Source: Microbispora hainanensis (GTDB taxonomy: Bacteria > Actinomycetota > Actinomycetes > Streptosporangiales > Streptosporangiaceae). From it: 64,000 nt of DNA. Position numbers and translations under genes: made by a program. The stretch covers positions 40,229 to 104,228 of the forward strand of contig NZ_VIRM01000032.1 in NCBI RefSeq assembly GCF_006874475.1, read 5' to 3'. Below the pieces are notes generated by a model. The model ran no database searches and was not told where the DNA came from. It saw only the letters and a list, made by a program, of their open reading frames with translations. Of this stretch, positions 38,436 through 45,895 are shown piece by piece. Within the stretch, counting starts at the first letter, position 1. Each line of letters begins with the position of its first letter.

Positions 38436-39995
38436 ATGATTCTTCTCATGTCCGTTCTCCGCGAGATCGAGCGCGAGCTGGCCGGGGCGACCGAACGCCT
38501 GCTGGCGACCGCCGCCCGCCTCACCGACGAGGATCTGCGTGCGCCGTCCCTGCTGCCCGGCTGGACGAGGGGACACGTGCTCACCCATATCGCCCGTAAC
38601 GCGGACGGCTGCGTCAACCTGCTGACGTGGGCGCGCACGGGAGTGCGCACCCCTCAGTACGCCTCGCTGCGGGCGCGGGAGGCCGGCATCGCGGCGGGCG
38701 CCGGCCGCCCGGCCGCCGAGCAGCTCGCCGACCTGCGCGACAGCGCGGAGCGGTTCGCCGCGGCGGTCGGGCAGATGCCCGCCGAGGCGTGGACCGCGCC
38801 GGTCTCGGGGATGTTCCCGCCCGGCCACCCCGCCTGGTACGTCCCGATCCGCCGGCTCAGGGAGGTCGAGGTGCACCACGCCGACCTCGGGGCAGGCTAC
38901 GGATGGGCCGACTGGCCCGAGACGTACGTGAGACGAGAGCTGCACGACACGATGCTCTGGCTCGGCGGCGAGAGCCCGGTGGGCGAAGTGGTCGCCCTCG
39001 ACCCGGGCACCGGCGAGGTCCTGAGGACGTGGACCGGCCTCGGCGACGGCCCGTCGGTGCAGGGCACGCCGCGTGAGCTGCTCGCCTGGTTCGCGGGCAG
39101 GACGGACGGCACGGGCCTGCGACTCGCCCGGCCGCGGCGCCCCACCCGGCCCCCCGACGCTCCCAACGCGGGCCCCGGGCGGGACGCACCCGATGCCCGC
39201 AGCCGCCGCGACGCCTCCGATGCCCGCCTTCGGCGTGACGCCGCGGGGAAACCGCCGTCCCCGCCTCCCTGGCCGAAACCGTCCCCGGCGGGACTGCCCG
39301 CCGAACCACCGTCGTCCTGGCCGCCCGCCGGGAACCAGAGAGGAACGATCATGACCTATACCGGAAACGTCACCAAAGGCGGACCCGCCGACGTACGCGA
39401 GGTCCGCGGGCTGACGATCTCGAAGATCGAGGTCGGTGACTTCGGCAACAACGCCTATCTGCTTCGCTGCACGGAGACCGGCGACGGGCTGCTGATCGAC
39501 GCGGCGGCCGAGCCCGACCGGTTGCTCGAGCTGATCGGCGACATGCCGATCAGCTCGATCGTGACCACCCACCGGCACCGCGACCACTGGGGAGCCCTGA
39601 AGGAGGTCGCCCGCGCCACCGGCGCGCGGACGGTCGCCCACCCTCTCGACGCCCCCGAACTGCCGGTGAAGGTCACCAGGGAGGTCGAGCACGGCGACCG
39701 AGTGACGGTCGGTGTGGTGACGCTGGACGTCATCCACCTGCGCGGCCACACCCCCGGCTCGATCGCGCTGCTCTACCAGGACCGCCACCTTTTCACCGGC
39801 GACTCCCTGTTCCCCGGCGGCGTCGGCAACACGCAGAAGGACCCGCTGCGCTTCGAGCAGCTGTTCACGGACGTCGTGGAACGGATCTTCGACCGCCTCC
39901 CCGACGAGACGTGGGTCTACCCCGGCCACGGCAGGGACACCACGCTCGGCGCCGAGCGGCCGCACCTGCCCGAGTGGAAGGCCCGCGGCTGGTGA
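38436..39995 (+). CDS. Mycothiol-dependent maleylpyruvate-isomerase-like domain fused in frame to a metallo-hydrolase
   Basis: One open frame of 519 codons. Residues about 5-225 match the DinB-like maleylpyruvate isomerase family: LREIERELAGATERLLATA, PSLLPGWTRGHVLTHIARNA with the metal His residues, and REVEVHHADLGAGY. Residues about 225-305 are a Pro/Arg/Asp/Ala linker that looks like translated intergenic DNA. A complete metallo-beta-lactamase-fold hydrolase follows. In related bacteria the two are normally separate neighbouring genes, so either the first gene has lost its stop codon or this is a real fusion. An internal start at 39351 with its own ribosome-binding site allows separate synthesis. 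ATG 38436 is chosen; 38448 is possible. Confidence 0.7.
   Translation: MILLMSVLREIERELAGATERLLATAARLTDEDLRAPSLLPGWTRGHVLTHIARNADGCVNLLTWARTGVRTPQYASLRAREAGIAAGAGRPAAEQLADLRDSAERFAAAVGQMPAEAWTAPVSGMFPPGHPAWYVPIRRLREVEVHHADLGAGYGWADWPETYVRRELHDTMLWLGGESPVGEVVALDPGTGEVLRTWTGLGDGPSVQGTPRELLAWFAGRTDGTGLRLARPRRPTRPPDAPNAGPGRDAPDARSRRDASDARLRRDAAGKPPSPPPWPKPSPAGLPAEPPSSWPPAGNQRGTIMTYTGNVTKGGPADVREVRGLTISKIEVGDFGNNAYLLRCTETGDGLLIDAAAEPDRLLELIGDMPISSIVTTHRHRDHWGALKEVARATGARTVAHPLDAPELPVKVTREVEHGDRVTVGVVTLDVIHLRGHTPGSIALLYQDRHLFTGDSLFPGGVGNTQKDPLRFEQLFTDVVERIFDRLPDETWVYPGHGRDTTLGAERPHLPEWKARGW
39351..39995 (+). CDS. Metallo-beta-lactamase-fold hydrolase (independent start inside the fused frame)
   Basis: A 214-residue glyoxalase II-like hydrolase beginning MTYTGNVTKGG. 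The zinc motif is TTHRHRDHWGAL (HxHxDH), followed by HLRGHTPGSIALLY, HLFTGDSLFPGGVGN and WVYPGHGRDTTLG, which supply the remaining ligands. GAGAGGA at 39338-39344 lies 6 bases before this ATG, the best evidence that ribosomes also start here. Homologues adjacent to uvrA in related actinobacteria begin at the equivalent Met. It is in the same frame as the upstream isomerase-like domain. Substrate unknown; a thioester of mycothiol would fit the partner domain but is inference. Confidence 0.85.
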   Translation: MTYTGNVTKGGPADVREVRGLTISKIEVGDFGNNAYLLRCTETGDGLLIDAAAEPDRLLELIGDMPISSIVTTHRHRDHWGALKEVARATGARTVAHPLDAPELPVKVTREVEHGDRVTVGVVTLDVIHLRGHTPGSIALLYQDRHLFTGDSLFPGGVGNTQKDPLRFEQLFTDVVERIFDRLPDETWVYPGHGRDTTLGAERPHLPEWKARGW

Positions 39996-40248
39996 CGTAC
40001 GCCTGACACGCGCGCGGACGACCGGCGTCCCGGCACGGGGCGCCGGCTGGTCCCGGCGCGGCGCCACCCGAGCGCGTTGTACGCGAGCGGACCCAGGAGG
40101 CCGGGGGGACGGAACCGGAAGACCGAGACCGCCCGGCCGCGATCCTGCCGACGGCGCTCCTGGCCGGACCGGTGATCGCAGGACCGGATAAGGGCGTCCG
40201 TATAGTGGTCGGCGCACACCGTCCCACCCCCTGGAGCCCGGGCACCTC

Positions 40249-41355
40249 ATGGAGATCACTGGAATCGAACTGCGCCGGATCGCGATGCCGCTCGTCGCGC
40301 CGTTCCGGACGTCGTTCGGCACCGAGACCAGCCGCGACGTCCTGCTGGTGCGGGTGGTGACGCCGGAGGCCGAGGGCTGGGGCGAGTGCGTGGCGATGTC
40401 CGAGCCGCTGTACTCCTCGGAGTACGTGGACGCGGCGGCCGACGTGCTGCGGCGTTTCCTGATCCCCGCGCTGCCCCGCGAACCGGACCCTCAGGCCGTC
40501 GGTCCCGCGCTCGCGCCGTTCAAGGGCCACCGGATGGCCAAGGCGGCGCTGGAGGCCGCGGTGCTCGACGCGTCGCTCCGGGTCGGCGGCCAGTCGTTCG
40601 CCCGCTATCTGGGCGCCACCCGCGACCGTGTCCCCTGCGGTGTCTCGGTCGGCATCATGGGCTCGGTGGCCGAGCTGCTCGACACCGTCGAGGCGTACGT
40701 CGAAGAGGGGTACGTACGGATCAAGCTGAAGATCGGGCCGGGGTGGGACGTGACGCCGGTCCGCGCGGTGCGCGAGCGGTTCGGGGAGCAGCTGCTGCTC
40801 CAGGTGGACGCCAACGCGGCCTACACGCTCGCGGACGCCCGGCATCTGGCCCGGCTTGACGACTTCGACCTCCTGCTGATCGAGCAGCCGCTGGCCGACG
40901 ACGACCTGGTGCAGCACGCCCGGCTCGCCCGGTCGATCCGCACCCCGATCTGCCTGGACGAGTCCATCGAGTCGGCCGCCCACGCGGCGGCGGCCATCAG
41001 CCTCGGCTCGTGTTCGGTGGTCAACATCAAGCCGGGCCGGGTGGGCGGTTATCTGGAGGCCCGGCGCATCCACGACCTGTGCCGCGCCCACGGCGTCGCG
41101 GTCTGGTGCGGCGGCATGCTGGAGACCGGCATCGGCCGGGCGGCCAACGTCGCGCTGGCCGCGCTGCCCGGCTTCACCCTCCCGGGCGACACCTCCGCCT
41201 CGCGGCGCTATTTCCACACGGACGTGACTGCGCCGTTCGAGCTGAACGGCGGGCACCTCGACGTGCCGGACGGCCCGGGGCTGGGCGTGAATCCGCTCCC
41301 GGACGTCCTGGACGAGGTCACCACGGCGACGGAGTGGATCCGCCTGACGGCGTGA
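40249..41355 (+). CDS. Enolase-superfamily enzyme, o-succinylbenzoate synthase/N-acylamino-acid racemase type
   Basis: A 368-residue barrel enzyme of the muconate-lactonising subgroup. The KxK base is in VRIKLKIGPGWD, the metal ligands are in QVDANAAYTL (Asp), LIEQPLADDDL (Glu) and ICLDESIES (Asp), and the second base is the Lys in VNIKPGRVGGYLEARRIHD. MLETGIGRAANVALAAL follows. This pattern is shared by o-succinylbenzoate synthase (MenC, menaquinone synthesis) and N-succinylamino-acid racemase. No other men gene is in the window, so the two cannot be separated here and no symbol is given. Confidence 0.85.
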   Translation: MEITGIELRRIAMPLVAPFRTSFGTETSRDVLLVRVVTPEAEGWGECVAMSEPLYSSEYVDAAADVLRRFLIPALPREPDPQAVGPALAPFKGHRMAKAALEAAVLDASLRVGGQSFARYLGATRDRVPCGVSVGIMGSVAELLDTVEAYVEEGYVRIKLKIGPGWDVTPVRAVRERFGEQLLLQVDANAAYTLADARHLARLDDFDLLLIEQPLADDDLVQHARLARSIRTPICLDESIESAAHAAAAISLGSCSVVNIKPGRVGGYLEARRIHDLCRAHGVAVWCGGMLETGIGRAANVALAALPGFTLPGDTSASRRYFHTDVTAPFELNGGHLDVPDGPGLGVNPLPDVLDEVTTATEWIRLTA

Positions 41356-41392
41356 ACCGGCCAGGCGCCGCCGAGAGCAGCAGGGCGCGACC

Positions 41393-41451
41393 CGTCAGGC
41401 GTCGCCTAGAGCAGGGTGCGACGCGTCAGGCGTCGCCAAGAGCAGGGTGCG
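41393..41451. repeat. Tandem duplication (28-bp copies, 31-bp period) across the end of a minus-strand gene
   Basis: 41393-41420 and 41424-41451 are identical except for one base (T41407/A41438). The second copy encodes the last residues and the stop of the gene ending at 41426; the first lies just outside. A weaker third partial copy (GAGCAGCAGGGCGCGAC) precedes them. Confidence 0.85.
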
Positions 41452-41722
41452 GCCGGGGCTCGCCGGTGGTGAAGACCTTCACGATGCGGTCGGCCGCGAG
41501 AGCCGGCTCTTCCGCGCTCTCCACCACGTCTCCCCAGGACCAGCGGTAGAACCAGCCCTCGGACATCGCCACGCAGTCCACGGTCTCGGTGAACAGCGCC
41601 GCGTCCGGGTCGCGGACCTTGAGCGACGGCGGGTCGGGGCGCAGGGACGCCTCAAGTCCGCGCAGCTCAAGCTCCCGGGCCAGTTTGCCGAGGAAGTACG
41701 TCCGAGTGTGCTCACGAGGCAT
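41426..41722 (-). CDS. Small hypothetical protein
   Basis: A 98-residue protein, MPREHTRTYFLGKLARELEL at the start, then a mixed alpha/beta sequence with DAALFTETVDCVAMSEGWFYRWSWGD and a C-terminal DRIVKVFTTGEP. No family recognised with confidence; the compact, Trp-rich beta region looks like a small globular domain. GGAG lies about 11 bases before ATG 41722. It is last in the psd-pssA direction, about 100 bases after pssA. The 3' end is included in a 31-bp tandem duplication, so the C-terminal tail (HPALGDA) may be recent. Confidence 0.65.
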   Translation of the reverse strand: MPREHTRTYFLGKLARELELRGLEASLRPDPPSLKVRDPDAALFTETVDCVAMSEGWFYRWSWGDVVESAEEPALAADRIVKVFTTGEPRPHPALGDA

Positions 41723-41823
41723 GGCGACCAGGGCTCCATCTGGACTAGGCGTTTTCTCCACGTGATGGCCCGGGCCCGAAATGGAGGGCCCCAGCCGACC
41801 GGGGCCCTGTCCGTGCGACGACG

Positions 41824-42663
41824 TCAGCCCGCGTTCTCCGAGCGTCGTTCCCTGCGCTGCTGCTGTTTGAACATGAGAACGCGAAGCGGAATGGCGGACA
41901 CGATCGCGATCTGCATGGTGGCGCCCACCTTGATGAGGTGGTCGCCGCCCGCGAGCCCGGCCGCCCAGATCATCAGGCAGGCCACGTTGATCAGCATCCA
42001 GGCCAGCACGACGACGGCCAGGTTGCCCTTCGGCTTCGGGTACTCGATGCGGCTGACCATGAGCCAGGCCACGCCGAAGATGGCGGCGAGCGTGACGTAG
42101 TTCGGCTGGAAGAGCAGCACGATCGACACCACGGTCATCGCGCCCATCGGGATCGGCAGGCCCATGAAGTCGCCGCTCTTGGTCTTCACGCAGGCGAAGC
42201 GCGCCAGCCGTACGACGCCGGCGAGCAGCACGGACCCGGCCGCGCACAGCACCAGCCACAGCGGGAGCTTGCCGGAGAAGCCGGCCCAGATCATCACCAT
42301 GAAGGCGGGCGCGAAGCCGAAGCTGATCACGTCGGCGAGGTTGTCCAGCTCGGCGCCCATCGCGGACGCGCGGAATCTCCTGGCCACCAGGCCGTCGAAC
42401 AGGTCACAGGTCGCGCCGATCAGCAGCAGCACCACGGCCATGCCGAAGAAGCGCGGGTCGGGGACGAACTTGACGCCGGCCTGCAGGTTGCTGATCGCCG
42501 ACCAGGCGAGCACGCAGACGGCGAGGAATCCGCTGAGGGCGTTGCCGAGCGAGAGAGAGTCGGCGGCCGACAGGCGGAAGGCCTTGCCGACGGGCCCGCG
42601 CGGCTCCTCATCCACCTCCTCGACCGGCCAGGAGGCCTCGGCTCCGAGGTCAGACGTGGTCAA
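41824..42663 (-). CDS. pssA: CDP-diacylglycerol-serine O-phosphatidyltransferase
   Basis: A 279-residue membrane enzyme making phosphatidylserine. The CDP-alcohol phosphotransferase signature DG-x2-AR-x8-G-x3-D-x3-D is read in CDLFDGLVARR and MGAELDNLADVISFG. About six to eight helices follow. The N-terminal 30 residues are acidic and polar. It overlaps psd by 14 bases on the same strand; the pair supplies phosphatidylethanolamine. Confidence 0.94.
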   Translation of the reverse strand: MTTSDLGAEASWPVEEVDEEPRGPVGKAFRLSAADSLSLGNALSGFLAVCVLAWSAISNLQAGVKFVPDPRFFGMAVVLLLIGATCDLFDGLVARRFRASAMGAELDNLADVISFGFAPAFMVMIWAGFSGKLPLWLVLCAAGSVLLAGVVRLARFACVKTKSGDFMGLPIPMGAMTVVSIVLLFQPNYVTLAAIFGVAWLMVSRIEYPKPKGNLAVVVLAWMLINVACLMIWAAGLAGGDHLIKVGATMQIAIVSAIPLRVLMFKQQQRRERRSENAG

Positions 42664-43324
42664 GGCGCGTCACCCCCGCGACGGTCCGGGTGCCGACGGT
42701 GACCGCCGGCCTGATGCCCTCGGGCAGGTAGAGGTCGACCCGGGAGCCGAAACGGATCAGCCCGACCCGCTCGCCCTGGGCGACCTTCGCGCCCGTGAAC
42801 AGGTACGGCACGATGCGGCGCGCGACGGCGCCGGCGATCTGGACCATCTCGATGTCCCCGAGCGCGGTGTCGAAATGCCAGACGACGCGCTCGTTCTTGT
42901 CGCTGTCCTTGTTGAACGCGGGCACGAAGCCGCCGGGCACGTGCTCGACCGAGGTGACGGTGCCGGCGGCGGGCGCCCGGTTGACGTGCACGTTGAGCGG
43001 GCTCATGAAGATCGCGACCCGGGTGCGGCCGTCCGGCCACGGGTCGATGCTCTGCACGACGCCGTCGGCGGGCGAGATGAGCCTGCCCTCGCCGAGCGTG
43101 CGCTCGGGGTCGCGGAAGAACCACAGCATCCCGCCGGTGAGGGCGGCGAGCGGCGCCGCGGCCAGCGCCCAGCGGGGTGACCTGCGGGTGAGAACGGCGG
43201 TGACGGCTGCCGCCGCGGCGGTCGGAGCGAGCCACGGGGACACCCCGCGTGCGAGCCTGATCCGGCCACGGGCACTTCCCGCGGTCCCGGCTTCAGGGCC
43301 GTGGGGCAACGTTTCGTTGGACAC
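42650..43324 (-). CDS. psd: Phosphatidylserine decarboxylase, self-processing
   Basis: A 224-residue enzyme of the short actinobacterial/archaeal type, converting phosphatidylserine to phosphatidylethanolamine. LWFFRDPERTLGEGRLISPADGVV is followed by AIFMSPLNVHVNRAPAAGTV, the conserved core. GLIRFGSRVDLYLP holds the Gly-Ser processing site that generates the pyruvoyl group. A hydrophobic N-terminal helix pair anchors it. GTG 43324 follows AAAGG; the frame upstream is open but not family-like. Confidence 0.95.
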   Translation of the reverse strand: MSNETLPHGPEAGTAGSARGRIRLARGVSPWLAPTAAAAAVTAVLTRRSPRWALAAAPLAALTGGMLWFFRDPERTLGEGRLISPADGVVQSIDPWPDGRTRVAIFMSPLNVHVNRAPAAGTVTSVEHVPGGFVPAFNKDSDKNERVVWHFDTALGDIEMVQIAGAVARRIVPYLFTGAKVAQGERVGLIRFGSRVDLYLPEGIRPAVTVGTRTVAGVTRLDHV

Positions 43325-43447
43325 AGATGACCTTTGTACTCTTCTGGCGACTATGGACCGGCATGCGAGCTGGCGATCGATATTACCGATCCGGCAGTCA
43401 ATGCGTGGCACAACGAGAACAAGCAAACAGGGTGAGTGCCCGTTTTG

Positions 43448-44476
43448 CTAGCCCTGCGGGGCTTCCGCCTGAGACGCCTCCGCCTGGGGAGCTCCCGTCT
43501 GAGAGGCTTCCGCCGCGGCGATGGCTCTGTCGTCGCGGCGAGCCTTGATGAGACTGGCGACGGTCGTCACGGCCATGGTCACGCCGATGACCGCCAGGGA
43601 CACCCAAATCGGGATCTGCGGGGCCCACGAGACATCATTCTCGTGAAGTGCTTCGAGAATCAGCTTAACCCCGATGAAACCGAGGATGAACGCCAATCCA
43701 TAGCTGATGTAGACCAGCCGCTGCAGCAGTCCGCCGAGCAGGAAGTAGAGCTGACGCAGGCCCATCAGGGCGAACGCGTTCGCGGAGAACACGATGAAGG
43801 CCGCCTTCGTGAGCCCGAAAATGGCCGGAATCGAGTCGAGGGCGAACAGCAGGTCCGTGGTGCCGATGGCGATCATCACGATCAGCATGGGCGTCACCAT
43901 GCGCTTGCCGTCCACCCGCACGGTCACCCGAGAGCCGACGTAGTCGGGAGTGGTCGGGAAGACCCGCCGGGCCCACCGCAGGAGGATGTTCTCGTTGAAC
44001 TCCTCGTCCTCCTTGTTGTGGTCCCGGACCAGCGTGTACGCCGTGTAGATGAGGAAGGCCCCGAACGCGTACAGCAGCCAGCCGAAGCGGCTCAGCGCGG
44101 CGGAGCCGATGGCGATGAAGATCCCGCGCATGACCAGCGCCATGACGATGCCGACCAGCAACACCTTGTGCTGGTAGATCCGGGGCACCCCGAAGCGGGT
44201 CATGATGATGTAGAAGATGAACAGGTTGTCGACGCTGAGGCTGTATTCCGTCAGATAGCCCGCGAAGAACTCGCCACCAGTCCCGGCCCCGGCCCACAGC
44301 GTTAACCCGATGCCGAACAAAACGGCCAGGCAGACGTAGAAGCCGACCCAGATGCCCGCCTGCCGCATCGAGAACTCGCGTGGTTCACCACGATCCACGA
44401 TCCACAGATCAACGGCGACCACGACGAGAAGACCCACGATGACCAGGGCCCACAACCACAGGGGCGCATGTACCAC
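43448..44476 (-). CDS. TerC/Alx-family integral membrane metal exporter
   Basis: A 342-residue protein with about nine membrane helices. YSLSVDNLFIFYIIMTRFGVP and DLLFALDSIPAIFGLT are the two Asp-bearing TerC signature segments, and FSANAFALMGLRQLYFLLGG follows. The C-terminal 35 residues are Ala/Gln/Glu-rich with a repeated QAEAS unit. TerC/Alx proteins are now linked to manganese export, including metal supply to exported enzymes. GTG 44476 has GGAGG 5 bases upstream, and that site can be blocked by the riboswitch in the leader, which strongly supports a manganese role. Confidence 0.92.
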   Translation of the reverse strand: MVHAPLWLWALVIVGLLVVVAVDLWIVDRGEPREFSMRQAGIWVGFYVCLAVLFGIGLTLWAGAGTGGEFFAGYLTEYSLSVDNLFIFYIIMTRFGVPRIYQHKVLLVGIVMALVMRGIFIAIGSAALSRFGWLLYAFGAFLIYTAYTLVRDHNKEDEEFNENILLRWARRVFPTTPDYVGSRVTVRVDGKRMVTPMLIVMIAIGTTDLLFALDSIPAIFGLTKAAFIVFSANAFALMGLRQLYFLLGGLLQRLVYISYGLAFILGFIGVKLILEALHENDVSWAPQIPIWVSLAVIGVTMAVTTVASLIKARRDDRAIAAAEASQTGAPQAEASQAEAPQG

Positions 44477-44499
44477 GACTACCTCCGGCGCGCGTTGAA

Positions 44500-44605
44500 C
44501 ACACTGCCGGAGGTCTCTCCCGCCCGAACGCGCACGACGGACCGACGGCCCCGGGTGCTGACACCGTGATGACGAGACCGCCGCGAAGGGATACTCCCCC
44601 CCAAC
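44500..44605 (-). ncRNA. yybP-ykoY manganese riboswitch in the terC leader
   Basis: Read on the minus strand, the leader has GGGGAGTA (44599-44592), then CTCGTCATCACGG and CACCCGGGGCCG stem elements, and ends with GAGACCTCCGGCA (44517-44505). This matches the conserved ends of the yybP-ykoY class: 5' GGGGAGUA and 3' GAGACCU near a P1 stem, with the 5' GGGGG run able to pair with CCUCC. The class binds Mn2+ and is commonly found upstream of terC/alx and other Mn exporters. The 3' arm ACCUCCGG is also complementary to CCGGAGGU, the terC ribosome-binding site (44489-44481), giving an obvious translational switch. Confidence 0.85.
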
Positions 44606-44611
44606 CCGTCC

Positions 44612-44641
44612 AGTATATGGATCAGACTTAGCCTCACCTAA
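44612..44641 (-). promoter_or_regulatory. terC promoter with an iron-box-like (DtxR-family) site
   Basis: TATACT at 44617-44612 is a good -10 element; transcription would start close to the first bases of the riboswitch. In place of a good -35 lies TTAGGTGAGGCTAA (44641-44628). Read on the plus strand it is TTAGCCTCACCTAA, 13 of 14 identical to the right part of the classic Streptomyces iron box ending TTAGGCTCACCTAA (motif from memory). A DtxR/IdeR/MntR-type regulator is therefore likely. Confidence 0.6.
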
Positions 44642-44757
44642 TCCATGCCGGAACGTCGGCGCTCCTCGGCGAGAACAGGCGACGGCTCACCTGACCGGCA
44701 GTCGTGTGTCACCGGCGCGAGAGGATGGTCGCACCCTCCCGCCACCGTGGTCGCCTG

Positions 44758-45870
44758 CTACCGCGCCAGCCCGTACGCCGCGAGCACCGCGCGCAGCGCC
44801 GCGTCCTCGTCGGGCAGCTCCCGGCCACGCCGTACGGACGCCTCCGCGAGGCGTGCGGCCAGGGCGGGATCGCCGAGCAGACGGCCGATCTCCCGGCTCA
44901 GCGCGCCGGGATCCTGCGGCGGCACCAGCAGGGCCGCCTCGCCCACCATCCGGGACACGCCGCCCACCTGGGTCGCGATGATCGGTTTGCCCGCCTTCAA
45001 CGCCTCCTGGACGCTCAGCGGCTGTCCCTCCCACCTGCTGGGCACGATCACCGCCGTCGCGACCTGGAGCAGGTCGGCCGGCTCGGCCCAGCCGTACAGG
45101 ACCACGGGCAGTTCCTCGGCGTCGACGCGGGCCTGAAGCTCCGCGCGCAGCGGCCCGTCGCCCGCGATGACGAAAATCGGATCGCCCTTGTACGGCCCGG
45201 CCGCCGCGTCGAGCAGCGTCTCCAGGCCCTTCTGCTGGGCCAGCCGGGCGACCGTGAGCAGGATCGGCCGCTCCCGCACGGCCCGCGGCGCGTCCGCGGC
45301 GCCGGGCAGCCGGGCGGCGATCTCGGCCCGCACGTCCTCGGCCGGGCGGGCGGGCTCGGCGAGGGGCGGCGCGGGCACCACCGCGAGGTCCACTCCCCGG
45401 GCGCCCCTGGCCCGCATGCGCTCCGCGACGTCCGGCGAGATCGCCAGGACGCGGTCCGCACGCCGGGCGACGATCCGTTCCAGCAACCGGTAGACCGCGC
45501 CGATCGCGCCGCCCGCCGTGACCGCGTTGTGCAGCGTGACCACGAGGCGCGGCCACCCCCGCGCCCCGGCGAGGGCGAGCGCGGCCAGCGCGCCGGCCCG
45601 CAGGCCGTGGGCGTGGACGACGTCCGCGCCACGGGCGAGCCCGCGCAGGCGCAGGGCGGTCCGCAGGTCGTGCGCGGGGTGCGGCCTGTCGGCGATGTCG
45701 ACCTCGGCGAAGCCCGCGCCGGTGGCGGTGAAGGAGAACGCCTCCTGGGTGCCGCCGGGACCCGCGACCAGCACCCGGTGCCCCCGCGTGACGAGCCCGC
45801 CCGCGAGCATCCGCACGTGCCGGGCCACGCCGCCCACGCTCGATCCCAGCACGAGAACAACGCGACTCAT
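44758..45870 (-). CDS. GT4-family glycosyltransferase
   Basis: A 370-residue GT-B fold enzyme. The N-terminal acceptor domain starts with VLVLGSSVGGVARHVRMLAG and contains VVHAHGLRAGALAALA. The donor half has ILLTVARLAQQKGLETLLDA, FVIAGDGPLRAEL and PSRWEGQPLSVQEALKAGKP, including the Glu-x7-Glu-like retaining GT4 motif. It lacks a signal peptide and should act at the cytoplasmic membrane face. It lies 25 bases after a MurJ-like flippase on the same strand, so it probably builds a lipid-linked envelope glycan; sugar and acceptor are unknown. Confidence 0.9.
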   Translation of the reverse strand: MSRVVLVLGSSVGGVARHVRMLAGGLVTRGHRVLVAGPGGTQEAFSFTATGAGFAEVDIADRPHPAHDLRTALRLRGLARGADVVHAHGLRAGALAALALAGARGWPRLVVTLHNAVTAGGAIGAVYRLLERIVARRADRVLAISPDVAERMRARGARGVDLAVVPAPPLAEPARPAEDVRAEIAARLPGAADAPRAVRERPILLTVARLAQQKGLETLLDAAAGPYKGDPIFVIAGDGPLRAELQARVDAEELPVVLYGWAEPADLLQVATAVIVPSRWEGQPLSVQEALKAGKPIIATQVGGVSRMVGEAALLVPPQDPGALSREIGRLLGDPALAARLAEASVRRGRELPDEDAALRAVLAAYGLAR

Positions 45871-45895
45871 GCCCTCTCCTCACCCCCGGCAGCTC

